Positions 5,221 to 10,523 of a stretch of 10,523 nt of DNA are shown here, one piece after another. The stretch lies in the NCBI GenBank assembly GCA_964362645.1, contig CAYIFC010000020.1, positions 1 through 10,523 of the forward strand, given 5' to 3'. This DNA is from CAYIFC01 sp964362645 (GTDB lineage: Bacteria > Patescibacteriota > Minisyncoccia > Phycocordibacterales > JACOZG01). The notes beneath the pieces are model-generated. The model saw nothing but the letters and a program-made list of their open reading frames with translations. It made no database searches and had not been told where the DNA came from. Within the stretch, counting starts at the first letter, position 1; each line of letters opens with the position of its first letter. The position numbers and the translations under genes were made by a program.

Positions 5221-5934
5221 CTACCAAGTGATCGTTGTTCGAGGGTAAATCGTGCCATATGTACGACAGTCGCCAAAGGCAGATTCAAACATGATCCGAC
5301 CATCCCGGAAAATTAAGGGCTTAGGAGCATCTGGGTCTCTATGGGGTATCATGCATTGGAGTTGGTTCTTCCTCTCATCCAATTTAACCCATTCAGAGTT
5401 CCGCGATTCAAAAAATCCCAAGCATTGGATCATGAAACGGTCGTTGTAGAATTCCGCTAGCTCTATGATACCCCGCTGAGTAGAAGCTGAACTCTCTCGC
5501 CTTACCTCAAGAACTTGACCTACTGTCTTATTAGCACGAGCAACCATCTGGCACCATTCGACAACCTCGACAATCGGTGGCGGTTGGTCGTGAGACAAAA
5601 CGCGAAGTTCACCTCGTCGGGTGTATGTGCTGTAGTCAAGTTCGACTTCTGCATAAACAGCTTGACCCTTCTCCTTCCGAGAAAACCTCTCGCTTAAAAG
5701 TAGGCCCCTTATTTCCCACCGAGACCGGTCCGTGTTAATACGGTATTTGTCTCTGGCACTGGTGATCAAGATTGGAAGTTTTTCGACTTGGTTAAAGGGT
5801 CGCACTAAGAAAAGCAAGGGCGGAGAAAAGAAGGGTCTAGTCAGGGCGGTAATGAAATCAATGTTACCCCCACCCTCAACCCCAAATTTAGCCTGGTACT
5901 CGGTATCTCTACCTTGTAACGTTTTTGCGGCCAC
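5221..5934 (-). CDS. Unrecognised soluble protein, 237 residues
   Basis: I do not recognise this protein. The GTG start is supported by a perfect AAAGGAGG (5940-5947) five bases upstream, the strongest ribosome site in the window. There is no signal peptide and no clear membrane span. LLFLVRPF near residue 40 is hydrophobic but short. The sequence is rich in Arg, Glu and aromatic residues, with alternating patterns (YAEVELDYSTYTRRGELRV, GRIMFESAFGDCRTYGTIY) suggesting mostly beta structure in the second half. Four Cys are scattered and form no metal-binding pattern. No catalytic motif was identified. It is the last gene before the terminator at 5161-5196, 120 nt after the polysaccharide polymerase gene, with no terminator between, so co-transcription is likely. 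Its different start codon and ribosome site from its neighbours could mean separate acquisition. Confidence 0.72.
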   Translation of the reverse strand: MAAKTLQGRDTEYQAKFGVEGGGNIDFITALTRPFFSPPLLFLVRPFNQVEKLPILITSARDKYRINTDRSRWEIRGLLLSERFSRKEKGQAVYAEVELDYSTYTRRGELRVLSHDQPPPIVEVVEWCQMVARANKTVGQVLEVRRESSASTQRGIIELAEFYNDRFMIQCLGFFESRNSEWVKLDERKNQLQCMIPHRDPDAPKPLIFRDGRIMFESAFGDCRTYGTIYPRTTITW

Positions 5935-5939
5935 AGTGG

Positions 5940-5947
5940 CCTCCTTT
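5940..5947 (-). promoter_or_regulatory. Strong Shine-Dalgarno AAAGGAGG fixing the GTG start at 5934
   Basis: The minus strand reads AAAGGAGG then CCACT then GTG. The 5-nt spacing is optimal and decides this start. Most other genes in the window have no recognisable Shine-Dalgarno sequence. Confidence 0.8.
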
Positions 5948-6054
5948 CGAAGAACAACCTCTCTCTACGAGCCGGAGAGTTGCGGCCAGACCCCTAACGG
6001 AGCGACCTCCCAATACAGGAAGGGATTGCGATTCTGATTCCAGACTAAACTACT

Positions 6055-8163
6055 TTACAGCGTCCGTCCAGAGTTAATTTGTTTGATGTAAATATCGGCC
6101 TCTTTTCTGAAGCTCGGATCCAATTCTACAGCTTCTTCGAGGGTGGTGATGGCCTTGGCTTTATCGCCAGCCGCTAAATAAGCGGCGGCGAGGGACGCGC
6201 GATATTGAGTATTGTTAGGAGTACGAGCCACTTTCTCCTGCCAAAGCTTGAGCACAAGCTCAAAATTTTTCATTTGGGCCGCAATGTTTATTAAGCGATC
6301 GGCGGCCTGTTCAAATGCCGGAGCAGATTGGTAAGCCTCAAGTAAAAGGTCAAAAGCTTTCTGGACTTCTCCTTTTGCATAGTAGGCATTGGCTAATTGG
6401 AAAGTGATAGTTTGCTTCTTAGGCGACAAGCGATGGGCTTCTTCGAGCGACACTAGCGCCTGATCTAAATTACCGACACTGCCGTAGAGCGTACCAAGAA
6501 AGAAGTGGTAGCGAGCATTGGGTGCAGAATCAACAATCACTTGCTCAAGTTTAGTAGTTGCCAAATCAACATAACGATTCTTAATTTCTGGCGTGACTTG
6601 CTCATTGCCATAGTAATTGAGTGCTTGAGTAACCAGTTGCTCCGAAGCTTCGATCGTACTAATCGTGCGATGTGAAAAAGATTGCTCATAATGCTGTAAA
6701 CTTTCTTCCGGATTATTGCTGGTTTGTAGAGCTTTAATAAGCGAACGATTGGCTTTTATGGAAACAACATTGACTTGATAGATCACCACGATCATAAGTA
6801 CTACCACAGCGATCGGAGCCACAACCGAGACCCAAGTGTAACTGGAATATTTTGACTGCTTGCTGGCCGAGACCACAGAATTTGTACTGACAAAGTGGAT
6901 ATAGGCTAAAACGCCGAAGAAAAGTAAGTGACTGATTAAATTGTCGAAAACAAAAACATTGTGCAGGAAGTACCCGGCTAATAATCCGGTGAGTATCCCC
7001 TGCTCAAGTGTCGACAAGTCACTAGAACGCTTCCAGAGCAAATAGAGTGCTGACACAAAGAGCGAAAGGTAGGCCAAGAGTCCCAAAATGCCGGTCGTGG
7101 TCAACCAATCAAAAACTACGTTATGCGAGCGATCAAACCACTGCTCTTGATTGTGCATCTGTGGGTTATAGTGCTTATTAAACACGAGCATATAATTCTC
7201 TGGCCCCCAACCCAAAACAGGTTTTTCTTTAAAACCCTGCCACCCCATATTCCAAACCATGAACCGAACGTGGCCTTCGGCTAAATTAATCGAAGCCAGA
7301 CGCGCCAGAGTCGGTGTATTGCGAACGAAGTTTGAATCGCGTACCCCAACAAACATAGCCACCAGAAGAACGATTGCGGCCAAAACGCCGACACTCCACT
7401 TGCGCACGGCTGGTCGCGCCTTCTCCTTCCACACCACCACCGCGGCTCCCACTAGCAAGCCGAAGATGAGACCAAGCGCGGTACCGCGCGTTTCAGTTTG
7501 AAAAAGGACAAAAATATCAAGCAGTAAAAGTAGTAGGTACGAAGCGCCAAGAATTTTTGTACCAACTGATTTTTGCCATTTGGCAGATGTAATTAAATGA
7601 CTGAGTAAGATTAGGATAAAAAAGATATGAAAAAGTTCATACACCGCCAGATAGGTGGCGTTACCAAAGGTGGCATCAACTCGAGCACTACTCTGATTAA
7701 TTTTAATTTGCCCAGATAGCTGTAACAGCGAGTAAACCGCGACAATCGCATTAACACCAAGTGAAGTATGGACCAACCAACCCCAAAACTTTTTTGATCT
7801 TAAAACCGAAATAAGAACAATAAAATATGCAAAGAGATGCAAGTGGCCAACTAACCCTTCCATGCGCTCAGAGTTACTCCAGAAGCTATGAAATGGGTCC
7901 GAACCAAAGATTGTGGCCAAGACCATTACTACCATCAATAATCCATAGGCCTTAAGAAGCCACGAAGCGCGCGGGCGGTACTCTTTGTTGGCAAAAACGA
8001 GGATCAACCATAACCCAAACACCACCTCAACAATAATCCTAAAAGCAAAATTCTTACCAGTAATAAAGGGGAAGAAAAGAGATGACGAAACAAAAAGGGG
8101 CACAAAAGGGAGGACAAATATGCCGACGATTACTACCCATCGTAAAATCACAGACAATTTCAT
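6055..8163 (-). CDS. O-antigen polymerase/ligase (Wzy/WaaL-like) membrane protein with C-terminal TPR domain
   Basis: This 702-residue protein starts with about a dozen hydrophobic segments (residues 10 to about 480). The segment WSNSERMEGLVGHLHLF (near 95-110) and the Wzy_C core (RFMVWNMGWQGFKEKPVLGWGPENY, then WFDRSHNVVFDWLTTTGILGL, roughly 305-370) are typical of the O-antigen ligase/polymerase superfamily. These enzymes act at the outer face of the cytoplasmic membrane, joining lipid-linked glycan units to each other or to an acceptor. The last 160 residues or so are tetratricopeptide repeats (for example ARYHFFLGTLYGSVGNLDQA and ASLAAAYLAAGDKAKAITTL), presumably extracytoplasmic protein-binding helices. 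The ATG at 8163 lies 9 nt after the dehydrogenase stop codon, indicating one operon. The acceptor (glycan, lipid or glycosylated protein) cannot be told from sequence. Confidence 0.88.
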   Translation of the reverse strand: MKLSVILRWVVIVGIFVLPFVPLFVSSSLFFPFITGKNFAFRIIVEVVFGLWLILVFANKEYRPRASWLLKAYGLLMVVMVLATIFGSDPFHSFWSNSERMEGLVGHLHLFAYFIVLISVLRSKKFWGWLVHTSLGVNAIVAVYSLLQLSGQIKINQSSARVDATFGNATYLAVYELFHIFFILILLSHLITSAKWQKSVGTKILGASYLLLLLLDIFVLFQTETRGTALGLIFGLLVGAAVVVWKEKARPAVRKWSVGVLAAIVLLVAMFVGVRDSNFVRNTPTLARLASINLAEGHVRFMVWNMGWQGFKEKPVLGWGPENYMLVFNKHYNPQMHNQEQWFDRSHNVVFDWLTTTGILGLLAYLSLFVSALYLLWKRSSDLSTLEQGILTGLLAGYFLHNVFVFDNLISHLLFFGVLAYIHFVSTNSVVSASKQSKYSSYTWVSVVAPIAVVVLMIVVIYQVNVVSIKANRSLIKALQTSNNPEESLQHYEQSFSHRTISTIEASEQLVTQALNYYGNEQVTPEIKNRYVDLATTKLEQVIVDSAPNARYHFFLGTLYGSVGNLDQALVSLEEAHRLSPKKQTITFQLANAYYAKGEVQKAFDLLLEAYQSAPAFEQAADRLINIAAQMKNFELVLKLWQEKVARTPNNTQYRASLAAAYLAAGDKAKAITTLEEAVELDPSFRKEADIYIKQINSGRTL

Positions 8164-8172
8164 TGGTTGCCA

Positions 8173-9147
8173 CTATAGCACAAAGGGGTCAGTATTGGAA
8201 TTGACCATTTTTGCCATCTTTTTTGCTATAAAAATATCAGTTTTGGTTCGAGAATCAGATGTCATTCCTCCAATATGCGGCACAATAATAAGATTCTCAT
8301 GACTTTTTGAATACTCAACCAGACGATAATCCCTCTTAATTACTCCCCCAGTAAATGTGGTCTCATTGGCGAGCACATCAGTTGCATAACCAGCAATCCA
8401 TTTCCCCTCAAGTGCTCGCAACACATCTACTTCGTTAACAATTTTACCACGGGCAGTGTTTATCAGGATTGCGTCCGGCTTCATTTTTTTGAATTCAACT
8501 TCGGTGAACATGTTTTCCGTTTCTGTTGTGAGATACACATTGATCGATACTACATCGCTCTCTCTCAACAGCTCATCAAAAGAAACTTTGGTTGCATCCG
8601 GCGAACTTTCAACATTAGGATCACAGAAAATCACCCTCATGCCGAACGCTTTCCCATACCGAGCCATCCAGCGACCGAGTCGTCCAAGACCGACCACACC
8701 AAGGGTCTTCTCGTAGAGATTCCTGCCCATAAATTTTTCGCGCTTCCATTCGCCTGCTCTTACAGAATCAAACGCGGCTGGTGTTTTTCGTAATAGATCT
8801 ATAACAAGACCCCAGCCAAGCTCGGCCGTACCAGTAATTGAGTTTAGAAATTCGGTTTCTTCCTTTAAGCTGAGGATTTCGATACCTTTTTCTTTTGCAA
8901 CGGCGACGTCAATATGATCAAGTCCGGTCGTAGCCGTGGCGATCGTTTTAAGTCGTGCCGCCTTTTCGAGTACACTCTTATCGAACACCAGACCGAGACC
9001 GATTACTGCACCATCGTATTCGGGAATAATTTCTTCAAGTTCTGCCTGCGTAGGTATTCTATAATCCACATCGCCGAGCTGCGACAAAATTTGTTTCGCT
9101 TCAGGTGCGAATGCCTCACCGATCGTGTTAAGAATTCGGTATTTCAT
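8173..9147 (-). CDS. D-2-hydroxyacid dehydrogenase (NAD-dependent)
   Basis: Numbered from the ATG at 9147, this 324-residue protein has the two-domain layout of the D-isomer-specific 2-hydroxyacid dehydrogenases. The NAD fold shows GLGRLG (153-158) with the following acidic residue D176 in FCDP, which favours NAD over NADP. The catalytic triad is R233 (INTARGKIV), E262 (five residues after the Asp of ATDVLANE) and H291 (VPHIGG). R-to-E spacing matches E. coli SerA; E-to-H is 6 residues longer. Such enzymes interconvert 2-keto acids and D-2-hydroxyacids. Candidates include lactate, glycerate and 3-phosphoglycerate, but the substrate is not readable here, and no C-terminal ACT regulatory domain is present. 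A GTG directly precedes the chosen ATG. There is no clear Shine-Dalgarno sequence. It is first in the probable operon with the polysaccharide polymerase. Confidence 0.92.
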   Translation of the reverse strand: MKYRILNTIGEAFAPEAKQILSQLGDVDYRIPTQAELEEIIPEYDGAVIGLGLVFDKSVLEKAARLKTIATATTGLDHIDVAVAKEKGIEILSLKEETEFLNSITGTAELGWGLVIDLLRKTPAAFDSVRAGEWKREKFMGRNLYEKTLGVVGLGRLGRWMARYGKAFGMRVIFCDPNVESSPDATKVSFDELLRESDVVSINVYLTTETENMFTEVEFKKMKPDAILINTARGKIVNEVDVLRALEGKWIAGYATDVLANETTFTGGVIKRDYRLVEYSKSHENLIIVPHIGGMTSDSRTKTDIFIAKKMAKMVNSNTDPFVL

Positions 9148-9153
9148 CACTCT

Positions 9154-9182
9154 ACTATTTCACAAAATGATTTGCCTGACAA
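9154..9182 (-). promoter_or_regulatory. Candidate promoter of the dehydrogenase-polymerase operon
   Basis: Minus-strand TTGTCA (9177-9182), a 17-nt spacer, then AATAGT (9154-9159, 4 of 6). The predicted start falls at or next to the ATG at 9147, which would make the transcript leaderless and agrees with the absence of a Shine-Dalgarno sequence. The -35 directly follows the T-rich tail of the preceding terminator. Confidence 0.4.
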
Positions 9183-9187
9183 GAAAA

Positions 9188-9220
9188 TCCCCCAGCAAGA
9201 TATAGATTCTCGCTGGGGGA
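9188..9220 (-). terminator. Terminator after the glycosyltransferase candidate
   Basis: TCCCCCAGC (9188-9196) pairs with GCTGGGGGA (9212-9220), and after one mismatch AGA/TCT extends the stem inward. The minus strand continues ATTTTCTTGT, a T-rich tail. It lies about 36 nt past the stop at 9257. Confidence 0.78.
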
Positions 9221-9256
9221 CAATTGTTTGTATTTCTTTACCACTCGACTATCTAA

Positions 9257-10318
9257 TCAGGCTGCGACAAACTCACACAAACTGGAGAGTACGAGGGTGG
9301 GATTGAACGGTTTTAGTTTGTCTCGATTGACTTGACAAGTCAAACTCACAGCATCGGTCAAATCCTTCGGCTGTTCAATCTGCTTTGCACAACCCAGCGC
9401 AACAATCGGAACCTGATCGAGGCCGGACTGCCGCTTGAGCGACGCCCGAGATACGTTTGTCCAGAGTGACACCGCCCCCTGCCTGGCATACGCCGCCGTC
9501 GTGAGCATGGTGCTGAACCCAGAAAACGTAGCGTCACACGCACCAGCGACGTGCTCGCCGGTAATGCTCGGCGTGGCGAGAGTCACGACTTGAGCGCCGA
9601 GAGGGGCAAGCATCCGCTCCCACAAACTCCGCCACGGCTCGTTAGTCTGGGGATTCACCGCCCCGGCGTACTTAGGATGAAATCTCGGCACTAGGGCTGG
9701 CCGCAACAACTTGGTCAGCGCCAAACTCTGCAACAGTAATTCAAGTTCCGCCGTGGTCTCTTCTGGTCCACCCCCAGCGAAAACCCAAACGGCTTCGTGT
9801 TGCCGACGAATGTTCTCAACTTCTTGATGTAAAGCAGCCGGAACTTCTACGTCAACCACACCGGGATTTCCGCTGATCACCGTTGGCACAACCGAACCAA
9901 TTAACTCCACATCGTAATCGTCGAGGGCACCCACAAGATCGAGTCGTACGTCATCCAAGCGACTGTGACCGTTCCAGAAGTCATTGATTGTCGCGATGGG
10001 AATGTTGAGTTCGTTCGCAGCCCGACCAACATCGATTTGCCAATCTAGTCCCATGCCTTTCGGTGGACTACCCTGGCCAATAAGCACAATGTCTGGTTTG
10101 ACATTCTTGAGAAGGGCTACGGCCTTGAAGTCTTTCGGCTTCGCAATAGGCTCGCTCGTACCGCGAAAATTGACTTGAACTGCCGCTTGATCGTAGCTCC
10201 CCAATCCCTTGCCACCAGCCATAACGTACACCTCATGCCCTTGTTGGCGAGCAAGCCGGGTCACTGGTAAAACAACGTTGGTCCCGCCCTGGTCACTCGA
10301 TACCGACATAATCCTCAA
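9257..10318 (-). CDS. Putative GT-B-fold glycosyltransferase
   Basis: The 353-residue protein shows a two-lobe pattern. The N-terminal lobe begins MRIMSVSSDQGGTNVVLPVTR and continues RLARQQGHEVYVMAGG, a Rossmann-like start seen in GT-B enzymes, with KPDIVLIGQGS at 74-84. A GNPGVVDVEVP linker (150-160) leads to a second lobe opening VWVFAGGGPEETTAEL (177-192), then FHPKY (213-217) and GEHVAGACDATFSGFSTML (254-272), which resembles the donor-site region of MurG or LpxB-type enzymes. I infer GT-B by pattern only. The donor and acceptor are unknown, and an epimerase-like relative is possible. The TTG start is supported by GGAGGTG at 10323-10329; an ATG at 10309 is too far from it. The gene looks GC-richer than the dehydrogenase (about 60% versus 40% in sampled 60-base lines). 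It lies next to surface-glycan genes. Confidence 0.55.
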   Translation of the reverse strand: MRIMSVSSDQGGTNVVLPVTRLARQQGHEVYVMAGGKGLGSYDQAAVQVNFRGTSEPIAKPKDFKAVALLKNVKPDIVLIGQGSPPKGMGLDWQIDVGRAANELNIPIATINDFWNGHSRLDDVRLDLVGALDDYDVELIGSVVPTVISGNPGVVDVEVPAALHQEVENIRRQHEAVWVFAGGGPEETTAELELLLQSLALTKLLRPALVPRFHPKYAGAVNPQTNEPWRSLWERMLAPLGAQVVTLATPSITGEHVAGACDATFSGFSTMLTTAAYARQGAVSLWTNVSRASLKRQSGLDQVPIVALGCAKQIEQPKDLTDAVSLTCQVNRDKLKPFNPTLVLSSLCEFVAA

Positions 10319-10322
10319 TTAA

Positions 10323-10329
10323 CACCTCC
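10323..10329 (-). promoter_or_regulatory. Shine-Dalgarno GGAGGTG fixing the TTG start at 10318
   Basis: GGAGG lies 6 nt upstream of TTG, near-optimal spacing, and 15 nt from the alternative ATG at 10309, so TTG is preferred. Confidence 0.65.
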
Positions 10330-10339
10330 GTTCAAATGT

Positions 10340-10354
10340 GACCCCTCTGGGGTC
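10340..10354 (-). promoter_or_regulatory. Small leader hairpin upstream of the glycosyltransferase candidate
   Basis: GACCCC (10340-10345) and GGGGTC (10349-10354) form a 6-bp stem with a 3-nt loop, 10 nt upstream of the Shine-Dalgarno. No T tract follows, so it is not a terminator. It may stabilise the mRNA or be an operator. Confidence 0.35.
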
Positions 10355-10393
10355 TAGGTTAGAAAAACACAAATTTAAGGTCCGTCTACTATA

Positions 10394-10422
10394 TTGATAT
10401 CATATTTAATAAATATCGTCAA
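10394..10422 (-). promoter_or_regulatory. Candidate promoter of the glycosyltransferase candidate
   Basis: Minus-strand TTGACG (10417-10422), a 17-nt spacer, then TATCAA (10394-10399) preceded by TGA, an extended -10. The start would be near 10387, giving a leader of about 68 nt. The surrounding tract is AT-rich, so other -10 choices (TATGAT, TATAGT) exist at worse spacing. Confidence 0.4.
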
Positions 10423-10476
10423 CTGGACAACCTGCCATGGATATGCTTATATATTATTAGTATCCCTAGCTGTACA

Positions 10477-10523
10477 TTAATCAAGCGTTGGTAACAGTTT
10501 CTTTAACTCCTTGATTTCTGCTT
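10477..10523 (-). CDS. C-terminal end of an unidentified protein
   Basis: From the window edge one minus-strand frame reads AEIKELKKLLPTLD and stops at TAA (10477-10479). The charged, leucine-spaced helix looks like a genuine protein C-terminus, and the direction agrees with every other gene. Only 14 full codons are visible, so neither identity nor reality can be confirmed. No hairpin terminator follows before the next promoter candidate. Confidence 0.4.
   Translation of the reverse strand, partial: AEIKELKKLLPTLD

Noticed and set aside
1..10523. Recoding of TGA as glycine (as in Gracilibacteria/SR1)
   Set aside because: The glycosyltransferase candidate ends with TGA just before a terminator, and the long conserved genes contain no internal TGA.

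Overview
The window looks like part of a chromosome from an uncultured Candidate Phyla Radiation (Patescibacteria) bacterium. This is inferred from four things: a signal-peptide protein with an N-terminal NYQAKLTNASG motif, SecA interrupted by the short peptides LPAGRQ and PSEVEG (which I recall from predicted proteins of such assemblies), a very small Lys-rich protein, and a giant-type O-antigen-polymerase/TPR fusion. TAA, TAG and TGA all act as stops, so the standard bacterial code applies. Every supported gene lies on the minus strand, so transcription runs from high to low coordinates.

Reading in the direction of transcription: the C-terminal end of an unidentified protein enters at 10523-10477. 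A GT-B-like glycosyltransferase candidate (10318-9257) follows, with its own promoter candidate and terminator. Next comes a probable operon: a D-2-hydroxyacid dehydrogenase (9147-8173), a membrane polysaccharide polymerase/ligase with a C-terminal TPR tail (8163-6055), and an unrecognised 237-residue protein (5934-5221) ending at a strong terminator. Together these suggest cell-surface glycan synthesis.

Between 5160 and 5021 there is no convincing gene. Instead there is a promoter with a perfect TTGACA -35 box, a long hairpin, an unpaired linker and a terminator hairpin, which is the layout of a small RNA of about 88 nt.

Then comes a tight cluster: a 51-residue two-helix membrane protein (4892-4737), a UbiB/AarF-type atypical kinase (4736-3177), and a second, homologous two-helix membrane ORF (3176-3003). 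All three share one reading frame and are separated only by TAA codons. The second membrane ORF has no ordinary start codon. This is the most unusual arrangement in the window.

An AT-rich stretch with one perfect DnaA-box sequence (2984-2992) and an extended -10 promoter leads to a 26-residue polycationic peptide gene (2871-2791), then a bidirectional terminator, then secA (2709-226). The last item is the start of an exported protein (138-1), whose -10 box abuts the secA terminator. Several units lack a Shine-Dalgarno sequence and appear to have very short or no leaders. Only the 237-residue gene and the glycosyltransferase candidate have strong ones.
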